NCBI GenBank assembly: GCA_945871815.1
Contig: CAMBXM010000024.1
Span: 1-33,682, forward strand
Source: Singulisphaera sp. GP187
GTDB taxonomy: Bacteria; Planctomycetota; UBA1135; UBA2386
Direction of reading: 5' to 3'
Length of the DNA: 33,682 nt
The notes below the pieces were generated by a model that did not search any database, was not told the DNA's origin, and was given only the letters and a program-made list of their open reading frames with translations. This document shows positions 7,664-15,311 of the stretch, piece after piece. The translations under genes and the position numbers were made by a program. Positions within the stretch are counted from its first letter, which is position 1. Each line of letters begins with the position of its first letter.

Positions 7664-9448
7664 ATGCAAACGACTCTATCGGCGCTGCTCACCGCAGCCA
7701 TTCTCAGCAGCTTCGTTTCGGCTCAGTGCTCGACGCTGGCAAACACGCCATCGGGAACCAATCTGCTGCTCGGCGACGACGCCGTCCGCACGGTCGGCCT
7801 TGGCTTCTCCTTTCCCTTCGCCGGTTCGCAGTACACCACCGTCTCGGTTTGCTCCAACGGCTACGTCTGGCTCGGCGACGTCGCGGCCACCGCGTTCGGC
7901 GGCCTCGGCGCTGACTACTTCGACAACGAAGTCGACTTCCGGACCCTCGGCCCTCGCATCGCACTGTGTTGGGACGACTGGAACCCGGCAGGCGGTGGCG
8001 CCGTGACGTTCGTCGGCAACGGTGCGCAGGCATCGATCGTCTGGAAGTCGGTGCCGCGGTTCGGCAACGTGGCGGTCCAGGCCAACATGGAGCTGGTGCT
8101 CCAGAGCACCGGGACAATCTTCCTCCGCTACGGCGCGACGATGTCAACGCCGGTGATGACCAGCATCGTCGGCATCAGTGGAGGTCAGGGCGCGCCCGCG
8201 AGTGCCCTTGACTGGAGCACTGTGTTGCCCGCGACGATCAACGCCGGAACGGGCTACGAGACCTTCCTCGGCAACGGCTTCGACTTGGCCAACTCGACGA
8301 TTCAGCTGCAGCCACTGACGTCTGCTGCAAACTCGCATTCGGGTGCGTTCGCGTCGATGTCGACGTGCACCACAACTTCGTACCCGCAACTGGCGGGGGA
8401 TCCCCTGCCCTACGGTGCTGGGTGCCCGACGCAGTCGATCTCGGCTCCGAGCGCGATCTACGAGTTGTTCACGCCGACTGGCGGCGCCAACCCGACCGAC
8501 CTGTCGTTGCGCAGCATCCAGTTCACTCGCGCCGGCAACGTCTACACCACGCAGCAAGGCCCAGGCCTCGACACCAGCTACCTCGTATTGGGTACGGCGG
8601 TGCCGATGAGTGACGAAGTCATGGTTCGGAACCTCACGGCTGGCCCGATGGGTTCGTTCCCGTTCGGTTCCCTAGCGGTGACCAGCTTCGGCGCCAGCGA
8701 CAACGGCTACCTCGATCTGCAGGGCAACATCGCCTCCGAGTTCCAGCCGCTCGTCAACGACATGCTCGGTGTCAACGGCGAAGGCGCACGCATCGCGCCG
8801 CATTGGAGCGACTACGACCTGTCGGCGGCGGGCGCCTTCTACTGGTCGAACAACGACCCATCCTTCTGCATGGCGACGTGGGATGGCGTCCCTGGCTACT
8901 CGCAGCCCGGCACATCGAGCACCTTCCAGGCCAAGATGTTTGCCAACGGTGACATTGTCTTCAGCTATGGCTCGGTGTCTTCGCTGTTCGACGACGTCAT
9001 CGCCGGCATCTCGATGGGTAACAACGCCGTCGATCCCAGGCCCACGGACCTCAGCCAAGCGATCGTCGCGGCCGTCGTTCGGAACCTCGGCAATCTGACG
9101 TTGCCGCTGTCGCATCGAGCGCTCGGTCGCCCGTCGATCAACACGACGTTCACGCTGACGGCAACCAATGTCCCACCGGGCGGAACCCTGGGACTGTTCG
9201 TTCTCAGCGGCGTGCAAGCGAACAGCCCAATCTCGCCGAGCGCTCCAGGCTGCACCATCTACGTCGGCCTCGACGACACCTACGTGGCGGTGCTGAACGG
9301 AACCTCCACCTTCGAGCAGCCGCTGGCGATCCCGCCCGTGCCGGCCTTCGTGGGCGTCACCATCTACACGCAGGCAGCCGTGTTCGCGCCCGCAAACCCG
9401 TTCGGCGTGGTCAGCAGCAACGGCTTGGCGTGGACCATCGGGCTGTAG
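7664..9448 (+). CDS. Secreted protein with two nidogen-like modules and C-terminal beta domain
   Basis: A 594-aa protein with a clear signal peptide (MQTTLSALLTAAILSSFVSA, cleavage before QC). Two related modules follow. Module 1 (about 40-215) has VGLGFSFPFAGSQYTTVSVC, SNGYVWLGD, PRIALCWDDWNP and QANMELVLQSTGTIFLRYG. Module 2 (about 285-480) repeats this as GSFPFGSLAVTSFGASDNGY, ARIAPHWSDYDL and FQAKMFANGDIVFSYG. The order F-P-F, S-N-G-Y, W-x-D-x-D and n-G-x-I-x-F-x-Y-G is that of NIDO-like domains of extracellular proteins. Residues about 485-594 form a separate C-terminal domain ending VSSNGLAWTIGL, which resembles a terminal domain I recall from secreted planctomycete proteins. Cysteines are few and may form disulphides. 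A role in the cell surface or matrix is likely but unproven. The stop codon lies within a palindromic repeat. Confidence 0.78.
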   Translation: MQTTLSALLTAAILSSFVSAQCSTLANTPSGTNLLLGDDAVRTVGLGFSFPFAGSQYTTVSVCSNGYVWLGDVAATAFGGLGADYFDNEVDFRTLGPRIALCWDDWNPAGGGAVTFVGNGAQASIVWKSVPRFGNVAVQANMELVLQSTGTIFLRYGATMSTPVMTSIVGISGGQGAPASALDWSTVLPATINAGTGYETFLGNGFDLANSTIQLQPLTSAANSHSGAFASMSTCTTTSYPQLAGDPLPYGAGCPTQSISAPSAIYELFTPTGGANPTDLSLRSIQFTRAGNVYTTQQGPGLDTSYLVLGTAVPMSDEVMVRNLTAGPMGSFPFGSLAVTSFGASDNGYLDLQGNIASEFQPLVNDMLGVNGEGARIAPHWSDYDLSAAGAFYWSNNDPSFCMATWDGVPGYSQPGTSSTFQAKMFANGDIVFSYGSVSSLFDDVIAGISMGNNAVDPRPTDLSQAIVAAVVRNLGNLTLPLSHRALGRPSINTTFTLTATNVPPGGTLGLFVLSGVQANSPISPSAPGCTIYVGLDDTYVAVLNGTSTFEQPLAIPPVPAFVGVTIYTQAAVFAPANPFGVVSSNGLAWTIGL

Positions 9449-9496
9449 CCCGTCAGCAACTCGGGCTGTAGCCCGTCCGCAACGGCTGTGAGCCCG
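9439..9496. repeat. Three tandem palindromic units at the end of the secreted-protein gene
   Basis: The 14-base palindrome CGGGCTGTAGCCCG occurs at 9439-9452 and 9462-9475, followed each time by GTC(A/C)GCAA. A degenerate third copy, CGGCTGTGAGCCCG, is at 9483-9496. Unit lengths are 23 and 21 bases. Each copy can form a short hairpin (CGGGCT paired with AGCCCG). The first copy contains the TAG stop codon of the preceding gene. The array sits between two convergent genes, so it could act as a transcription or mRNA-end structure, though no T-run follows. Confidence 0.8.
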
Positions 9497-9530
9497 CGCC
9501 ATACTCGGGCCCGCTGAAGCTCTGGCCCGC

Positions 9531-9546
9531 TGCGTCGACAGACGCA
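9531..9546. terminator. Hairpin between convergent genes, possible terminator element
   Basis: TGCGTC-GACA-GACGCA forms a perfect six-base stem with a four-base loop, three bases beyond the glpD-like stop codon when read on the minus strand. No T-run follows on either strand, so it is not a canonical intrinsic terminator. It may stabilise the mRNA 3' end or work together with the palindromes at 9439-9496. Confidence 0.35.
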
Positions 9547-9549
9547 CGG

Positions 9550-11112
9550 TCAGCGCGCGGCGACAGCGACTGCGACATCGACCAGCCCGCCGGTCAGATG
9601 CGCGACCTCGCGTTCGAGCAAACTGGCTGCCGCGTCGAACACACCGTCAATCGCAGTGCCGCGCTCCATCACGAACAGGTCGTGAGCTCGGCGCAGACAT
9701 TCTCGTCGCATGCACGGCCCCTGGAGGTGGACCAATCGCCGCAGCATCAAGTCCGAGAACGTGACTGCCGCCAATTCGCGCAGCGCATAGATGGCCTCGA
9801 CCGCAAGCAACGGCCGATGGGCACAGAGAGGTTCGAGCCAGTGCGGCTCACGACGGGCCAGTTCGCGCAACTGCGGCGCACGACTGCCGTGCCTCCACCA
9901 CAGTGGGTCGCGAACATCGCGGGCGCCGTCGCCACCGGGAAGCGCCGTCGTGCGTGTCGGCGAGTCGTCGCCGCGAATGCCGAAGATCTGCGCGATCGAG
10001 CGCTCGGCGAATGCGCGGTGGGTCGTCAACTTGCCGCCAACTGCGGTGTGAAGTTCGCCGCTGGTGACCGACTCACGCACCAGGAAAGCCTCGCGATTGA
10101 GCGCGCCAGCGGGGCCTCTGCCGGCTGGGAGCGACCGCCATCCGCAGTAGGCAAAGCGCACATCGCCAACGGTCGGCGCGGGATCGAGCAGGTAGCCGAG
10201 AGCCTCGAGGAGATAGCGCAGATCGGCTTCGGGCACCGTCGGGTCGGCTTCGGTCACATCTTCGTCGATGTCGGTCGTACCGGTGACGGTCCCGTCTTGG
10301 TGCGGCACGACGAACTGGATCCGGCGATCGGGCAGAAACGCGGCCAACGAGGTCTCGCCTGGACGCGCGTCGAGGATCAGGTGGCTGCCTCGACTCGTGC
10401 GCACGAGGTTGCTGCCCTCGAGCGCAAACAAGCGTCGCACTGCGTCGGCGCGTGGGCCGCCGGCGTTGACCACGTGCTTGCTACGCACGACGACTTCGGC
10501 GCCCGTCACGCCGTCGCGCAACTGCAACGCCCCGTCGGGTGTGGCACCGAGCAACTCGCAATGGTTGCTGACGCGAGCACCGGCCTCGACAGCGGCCACG
10601 ACGTTGGCCAGCGTCAATCGAGCGTCGCTGGTAGCGGCGTCGTAGTACTGGACCGCGCCGCGCAGGCCCCGCGAGCGCAGGCCAGGAAACGCCGCCAACG
10701 CCTGTTTGCCACTCATACGTCGCGGACTTGGCATCGTGCTGCGGCCGCTGAGCCAGGAGTAGGCATGAACGCCCAGCCAAGCCAGGAATCTCGAGCCACC
10801 GCTGTCGGGATAGAACGGCAACAGCACCGGCAACGGCCGTACGAGATGCGGTGCGAGCCGCAACAGCCGTTCGCGCTCATGCAGCGCCTCTCGGACCAAG
10901 CTGAAATGGGCCTGTTGCAGGTAGCGCAAACCGCCGTGCACGAGCCGTGAACTGCGCGAACTCGTGCCGATGGCGAAGTCGCGGGCCTCTACCAGCAGTG
11001 TCGACAGGCCACGCATCGCAGCCTCGCGCGCGATCGCCGCGCCTTGGATTCCACCGCCGACAACCAGTAGGTCGAAGGTCTTGCCGTTCAGCTCGCGAGG
11101 ATCGGTGCGCAC
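9550..11112 (-). CDS. glpD: Glycerol-3-phosphate dehydrogenase, FAD-dependent (GlpD/GlpA family)
   Basis: A 520-aa protein of normal family length. The GTG start at 11112 gives ten residues before FDLLVVGGGIQGAAIAREAA, the FAD-binding Rossmann motif (GGGIQG at 19-24). TSSRSSRLVHGGLRYLQ is a hallmark of GlpD, which oxidises sn-glycerol-3-phosphate to dihydroxyacetone phosphate and passes electrons to quinone at the membrane. Further conserved blocks are GAVQYYDAATSDARL, VNAGGPRAD, VPHQDGTVTGTTD and AVGGKLTTHRAFAE. The C-terminal helical domain (about 400-510) is present. No glpK or glpF is nearby. It is the last gene of the six-gene leftward unit, 49 bp after the serine hydrolase, so a role in glycerophospholipid turnover beside lpxD is possible but inferred. 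The frame is open well upstream, and that extension overlaps the preceding gene. Confidence 0.92.
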   Translation of the reverse strand: MRTDPRELNGKTFDLLVVGGGIQGAAIAREAAMRGLSTLLVEARDFAIGTSSRSSRLVHGGLRYLQQAHFSLVREALHERERLLRLAPHLVRPLPVLLPFYPDSGGSRFLAWLGVHAYSWLSGRSTMPSPRRMSGKQALAAFPGLRSRGLRGAVQYYDAATSDARLTLANVVAAVEAGARVSNHCELLGATPDGALQLRDGVTGAEVVVRSKHVVNAGGPRADAVRRLFALEGSNLVRTSRGSHLILDARPGETSLAAFLPDRRIQFVVPHQDGTVTGTTDIDEDVTEADPTVPEADLRYLLEALGYLLDPAPTVGDVRFAYCGWRSLPAGRGPAGALNREAFLVRESVTSGELHTAVGGKLTTHRAFAERSIAQIFGIRGDDSPTRTTALPGGDGARDVRDPLWWRHGSRAPQLRELARREPHWLEPLCAHRPLLAVEAIYALRELAAVTFSDLMLRRLVHLQGPCMRRECLRRAHDLFVMERGTAIDGVFDAAASLLEREVAHLTGGLVDVAVAVAAR

Positions 11113-11161
11113 GCGCGGATTGTGCCGGTTCGAGGCCGCGACTCCAATCGCGACGCTTGGT

Positions 11162-12571
11162 TCATCGCATCCGTTGCGCCAGCTTCTTCCACGTCGATGC
11201 ACTGCCGCCTTGTCGCAGCTCGAGTCCGGAGCAGGCCCCGCCGTCCACTTGGAATGCGACCGTAGCCTGCACTTGCCGGTAGAAGAACTCGGTCTCGGAG
11301 CGCGCGAACAGACGCAGCGACGGTTGCCCCGAGATCTGCGCATAGAGCCCGCGCTCGCGCACTGTGACCGCCATCGCAACTCCGTCTTTCACCTCATAGA
11401 CGCCGACATAGCGCTGCAGAGTCTCGCGATCGACCGCAACGGGCCGTTCGAGCTTCAGCGGCTTCGGCTCGCCACCGCCGAGCAGCATCAACACGCGTTC
11501 GCCTAGTGCGTCGACGGTCGCAGTCGCGGTGTTGCAGAGGATGCAGATGGCGCGAGCCTTGCCCGGTTGCACTGCGAGATAGCTGTGGAAGCCCCCGGTT
11601 TCGCCGTTGTGCCAGAGCACTGCGCCACCCCGCGCAAGGTGCCAGCCGAGGGCGATCCCAGCACCTCCGGGCAGCTCCTTTTGCTTCTCGTGCGAACGCG
11701 CGATCGACTTGGCAAGGCCCGCATCGGCCGGCGTCGAGCACTGCGCGCTCGCGAAGGCGAGCATGTCGCGCATGGTCGAACGGATCCCGCCGGCGCCAGC
11801 AAGTGCGGCGAGGTCCCATTCGTGATCGGACGCTAGGTCGGCGGCGAAGGGCGGTGCAAACCGCTCGCGCAGCACGGGCGTCAACTCCACCACCGTATCT
11901 GCCATCGACAGCGGCCCGGTGACGCGTTGCGCCAACAGCGCCTCAAACGAAGCAACACCAGCTCGATCGACCAGGAGCTGGCCGAGCAAGCCGGCAGCGA
12001 GATTGCTGTACTCGTAGGTGCTGCCGGGCTCGTTGCGCAACAGCGACTTGGACGCTGCGGCGTAGACCGCGACCCGATCCATGTGTGCGTACGGGTTCTG
12101 CGGATCCGGCGACTCGCCATCAGGCAGACGCGGCAAGCCGGAGACGTGCGCCGACAGATGCCAAAGCAGCACTTCGTTGACCTCGGTTCGCGGCAGGGTG
12201 ATGCCCGCGGGCAGCCACTTCTGCACCCGGTCGTCCGCCGCGACTTCGCCGCGCGTGATCGCATCGGCAAGCAAGAGGCCCGTGAACACCTTGCTGATGG
12301 AACCGATCTCGTAGACCGTCGCGGCGTCGGGAGCGCGGTCGCTGCTTGGGTCGACGCGACCGTAGCCGCGAACCAGGGATGCGTCACCGTCGACGATGCC
12401 GACAACGAACCCCACCGCCACTTCGGCGTCGACGAGCGGCTGGCACAGCACATCGAGGCGGGCGGCAAACTGAGCCGCTAGTACGCCGGCACTCGTCGAT
12501 CCCTGCTGAGGATCTTGGGCGACGATGATCGAGAATGAACTCAGCCAGAACGCCAACGTGGACCTGCGCAT
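11162..12571 (-). CDS. Exported beta-lactamase-fold serine hydrolase with C-terminal DUF3471-like domain
   Basis: A 469-aa protein. MRRSTLAFWLSSFSIIVAQD is a signal peptide. The class C beta-lactamase/DD-peptidase family (PF00144) motifs are all visible: S91-I-S-K94 (S-x-x-K, nucleophile and base), Y188-S-N190 (Y-x-N), and H321-N-G323-E-T-G-G, the third box in its H-x-G form. LSAHVSGLPRLP corresponds to the LLTHTSGL block. Residues about 375-469, beginning LQRYVGVYEVKDG, resemble the DUF3471 lipocalin-like domain often attached to these enzymes. The H-N-G box is usual in esterases and D-aminopeptidase-like members rather than true AmpC lactamases, so a resistance role should not be assumed. 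It acts in the periplasm. It lies between the FAD oxidoreductase (45 bp) and the glpD-like gene (49 bp). Confidence 0.88.
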   Translation of the reverse strand: MRRSTLAFWLSSFSIIVAQDPQQGSTSAGVLAAQFAARLDVLCQPLVDAEVAVGFVVGIVDGDASLVRGYGRVDPSSDRAPDAATVYEIGSISKVFTGLLLADAITRGEVAADDRVQKWLPAGITLPRTEVNEVLLWHLSAHVSGLPRLPDGESPDPQNPYAHMDRVAVYAAASKSLLRNEPGSTYEYSNLAAGLLGQLLVDRAGVASFEALLAQRVTGPLSMADTVVELTPVLRERFAPPFAADLASDHEWDLAALAGAGGIRSTMRDMLAFASAQCSTPADAGLAKSIARSHEKQKELPGGAGIALGWHLARGGAVLWHNGETGGFHSYLAVQPGKARAICILCNTATATVDALGERVLMLLGGGEPKPLKLERPVAVDRETLQRYVGVYEVKDGVAMAVTVRERGLYAQISGQPSLRLFARSETEFFYRQVQATVAFQVDGGACSGLELRQGGSASTWKKLAQRMR

Positions 12572-12616
12572 GCATCGATCGTGCCCGAAGTTCGGGACGC
12601 GGTCACGCACGCCTTG

Positions 12617-14275
12617 TCACCGTGGCGCTTCCAGGACTTGGTGGGCCGCGCGCAAGCGCTGGCTGAGCTCGGGGTACGGCACGTCCTGCACGGGCAGATT
12701 GCGTTCGATCGCGATGTCAGCCGCGATCATCGCCGACTGTGCCAGCACCATGAACACGGGCTCCATGCGGATCGAGCCGAACGCGATGTGGCTCGCCGAG
12801 ACGCAGACCGGAACCAGCAAGTTGTTGCAGTCAGCGCGGCGCGGCAGCAGCGCGCGGTATGGAATGCCATAGGGCTTCCGCACTCGCACCTGGACGTCCC
12901 CTTCGTTTCTGACCGCGCCGTTCACGACGTGGCGACGCACGTTGTGGCTGTCCATCGCGTAGGCGCCGAGACCGACCGGATCGGGTTCGACGCGCGCGCC
13001 GGTGCAGTGCGACTCGGTGACGACCACTTCGCCCAGTAGGCGCCGCGCCTCGCGCACGTAGACCAGCGGCGGCCAGTTTTGCGTGGCGACAAACTCGTCC
13101 TTGGCGAGGCCGTAGCGTTGGAACTCGCTTCGCACCGAGAATGGCACGCGCGGATGGTTTGCCAGCGTCCACATCAGCCCCTGCTGGTAGTCGCGGTGCG
13201 CGGCGACAATGCGGTCCCGCTCGGCGTAGCTGGCCTCGGGATAGCCCCAATTGAGGCCGATCGCGTCGGTCGAGAACGCGCCGTTGTTGTTGCTGTCGGT
13301 CTTGCGGTTGGGCATCGGCACTGGGTGCCAGGGCGCCATCGTGTTGCCGGCATCGAACCAACGGAGCAGGAGCTCGAAGGCGCGCTCGTCGTAGGCTGCG
13401 GGCTTTGGCCAGGCAGCGCGATTCTGTGGATCATCCGTCGCACAGAGGCGGTAGCAGTATGCCTGCACGCGCCGATCCTGGGTGCCATCGGGCTCGTCCT
13501 CGCTCGCGTCGATGCCTGGCAGCAGGCCGCTCGCAGGGTCCGTCGGCCGCACATACGGATCGACGCGCTGCGCGAACTGGTGCTTCTCTGCCTGCCACAC
13601 GGCAACGCCGTTCAGCGTCTCGCCGTAGGTCGCATTGGCTTCGCGGCCGACGACCGAGCCGCAACCGGCAGCCGCCATCAGGTCGCCTTCGTACGAGCAA
13701 TCGAGAAACACGCGAGCGCGAATCCTGCGGCCCTTCTCCGTCGTGATCTCCTCGAGTCGGGCGCCGGACTTCGTGGTTCCGACGGGGGATCGGTCGATGC
13801 GGTCGACGATCGGTTCGAGGCCCGCTTGCGCCAGCATGCGCGCAAACTCGGCGCTGGCGACCCGAGGCTCGAAGGTGAATGCCACATCGCGGCCCTTCTC
13901 CTGGCCGCGCCCGGAGAACTTGTCGCGGGGTTCTCGAGTCCAGCTTGCGGCGTCGTCGTAGTGACGACGCAAGCCGCGGTAGAACTCGCGCGTGAGCCCG
14001 CCGATCGCCGCGTCGGCCCCGACATCCGTGGCACCGAGCCCGGCGGTCGTCATGCCCCCGATCCAGGCGTCGCAGTCGACCAATACGACGCTGCGATGCA
14101 ACCGCTGCGCCTGGACTGCCGCGATGATGCCGGCGGAAGTTGCGCCATAGACGCACACATCGACTTCGAGCACATCCGCCCGGCGCAACCGCGATGCACA
14201 GGACCCGAACAGGACGGCGACGACGGCGGCGAATGCGGCGAATGAGCCAACCCCCCGGCGCGACCACAGGGACAC
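12617..14275 (-). CDS. Exported FAD-dependent oxidoreductase (FAD_oxidored family)
   Basis: A 552-aa protein from GTG 14275, one base after the lpxD stop; TTG at 14290 is an alternative start overlapping lpxD. The leader reads VSLWSRRGVGSFAAFAAVVAVLFGSC. It has an SRR pair at residues 5-7, then a hydrophobic stretch, then a lipobox-like FGSC (C26), so it looks like a Tat-type, possibly lipoprotein, signal. After it, DVCVYGATSAGIIAAVQAQR is a dinucleotide-binding motif of the PF12831 family, followed by WIGGMTTAGLGATDVG, RARVFLDCSYEGDLMAAAG and a C-terminal YGIPYRALLPRRADCNNLLV...RMEPVFM block. PF12831 proteins are common in planctomycetes and are poorly characterised, with carbohydrate-linked oxidations proposed. 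Export of a folded FAD protein fits a Tat route. The substrate is unknown. Confidence 0.85.
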   Translation of the reverse strand: MSLWSRRGVGSFAAFAAVVAVLFGSCASRLRRADVLEVDVCVYGATSAGIIAAVQAQRLHRSVVLVDCDAWIGGMTTAGLGATDVGADAAIGGLTREFYRGLRRHYDDAASWTREPRDKFSGRGQEKGRDVAFTFEPRVASAEFARMLAQAGLEPIVDRIDRSPVGTTKSGARLEEITTEKGRRIRARVFLDCSYEGDLMAAAGCGSVVGREANATYGETLNGVAVWQAEKHQFAQRVDPYVRPTDPASGLLPGIDASEDEPDGTQDRRVQAYCYRLCATDDPQNRAAWPKPAAYDERAFELLLRWFDAGNTMAPWHPVPMPNRKTDSNNNGAFSTDAIGLNWGYPEASYAERDRIVAAHRDYQQGLMWTLANHPRVPFSVRSEFQRYGLAKDEFVATQNWPPLVYVREARRLLGEVVVTESHCTGARVEPDPVGLGAYAMDSHNVRRHVVNGAVRNEGDVQVRVRKPYGIPYRALLPRRADCNNLLVPVCVSASHIAFGSIRMEPVFMVLAQSAMIAADIAIERNLPVQDVPYPELSQRLRAAHQVLEAPR

Positions 14276-14276
14276 T

Positions 14277-15311
14277 TCAGCTGCGGCCAAGACCCTCTCC
14301 GTTGCGTTGGTTCAACCGCTTCTCCAGCACGTCGACTTTGCGGGGAAGGTCGGACAGATCGCGAAGCGCGACCATCGTGCGGATCCACCGGCGCTTCTCG
14401 ATCAGTGGATGCCCCATGTAGTCCCCAGGCGCGTCGACGTTGGCCAAGATGCAGGAGTTGCCGCCAATGCGCACGTCACTGACGATCTTGAGGTGGCCGC
14501 CCACGGCAGCGTGCCCAGCCAGGATCACGCGATCGCCGATCACCGTGCTGCCAGCAACCAACGATGCCGCTGCGAATGCGCAATCCTCGCCGATCACGCA
14601 GTTGTGCGCGACATGGCAGAGGTTGTCGATCTTGGTGCGGGCGCCGATCTGCGTGTCGCCAATGGCACCGCGGTCAATCGTGCAGTTGGCGCCGATCTCG
14701 ACGTCGTCATGGATTCGGACCCCACCCAACTGCGGCACCTTGACGAACTGCGCACCATCCATGGCGTAGCCAAACCCGTCGCTGCCGATCACCGCGCCGG
14801 CATGCACCGCGACGCGGTTCCCGAGCACCACCCCGCGGTAGAGGGTCACCTGCGGATAGAGCACGCAGTCGGCCCCGATCTGGCAATCGTCGCCAATCAC
14901 GCACCCTGCCATGACCACCGTTCCGGCTCCGATACGCGCCTTGCCGACCACCGCGCGAGCGTGAACCTCTACGGCGCCGTCCAGATGGGCCTCCGAGTCG
15001 ATGACTGCCGTCGGATGGATCGAGCGCATCGCTGCCCGCGGCACCGGATGGAAGCAAAGGGCCACGCGCGCGAAGGCGAGCCCGACGTCAGCGACGACGA
15101 TCTGCGCCGCCGGAGTTTCCAGCTCGTCGAACGTGATGAGGGCACCGAGCTTGGTCGTGCGCGCCGCGTCGCGGTACCTCGTGTCGCGCACGAAGCCGAT
15201 CTTGTCCTGACCGGCCATACGCAGGTCGGCGACACCGGTAATCGCCTGGTTGCCGTTTCCGACGACGCGACCGCCGAGCAGGGCAGCCAGCGAAGACACC
15301 GTCTCCGTCAT
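14277..15311 (-). CDS. lpxD: UDP-3-O-acylglucosamine N-acyltransferase
   Basis: A 344-aa protein, normal LpxD length. It transfers a 3-hydroxyacyl chain from acyl-ACP to UDP-3-O-acyl-glucosamine in lipid A synthesis, in the cytoplasm. The N-terminal uridine-binding domain has DKIGFVRDTRYRDAA. From about residue 100 the left-handed beta-helix of hexapeptide repeats runs through IHPTAVID, ARIGAGTVVMAGCVIGDDC and IGSDGFGYAMDG. KIDNLCHVAHNCVIGEDC contains the catalytic His matching H239 of the E. coli enzyme. The C-terminal helix (LIEKRRWIRTMVALRDLSDL) caps the trimer. Its ATG overlaps the stop of the 995-aa membrane protein gene as ATGA, and its own stop is one base before the FAD oxidoreductase start. 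No lpxA, lpxB or fabZ is adjacent, unlike the proteobacterial order. Confidence 0.95.
   Translation of the reverse strand: MTETVSSLAALLGGRVVGNGNQAITGVADLRMAGQDKIGFVRDTRYRDAARTTKLGALITFDELETPAAQIVVADVGLAFARVALCFHPVPRAAMRSIHPTAVIDSEAHLDGAVEVHARAVVGKARIGAGTVVMAGCVIGDDCQIGADCVLYPQVTLYRGVVLGNRVAVHAGAVIGSDGFGYAMDGAQFVKVPQLGGVRIHDDVEIGANCTIDRGAIGDTQIGARTKIDNLCHVAHNCVIGEDCAFAAASLVAGSTVIGDRVILAGHAAVGGHLKIVSDVRIGGNSCILANVDAPGDYMGHPLIEKRRWIRTMVALRDLSDLPRKVDVLEKRLNQRNGEGLGRS

Noticed and set aside
9598-10950. Plus-strand open frame of 450 codons opposite the glpD-like gene
   Set aside because: The minus strand carries unmistakable GlpD motifs; the plus product is low-information and Arg/Gln-rich.
13079-14245. 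Plus-strand open frame of 388 codons opposite the FAD oxidoreductase
   Set aside because: Antisense shadow; no recognisable motif, while the other strand has a complete FAD-binding protein.
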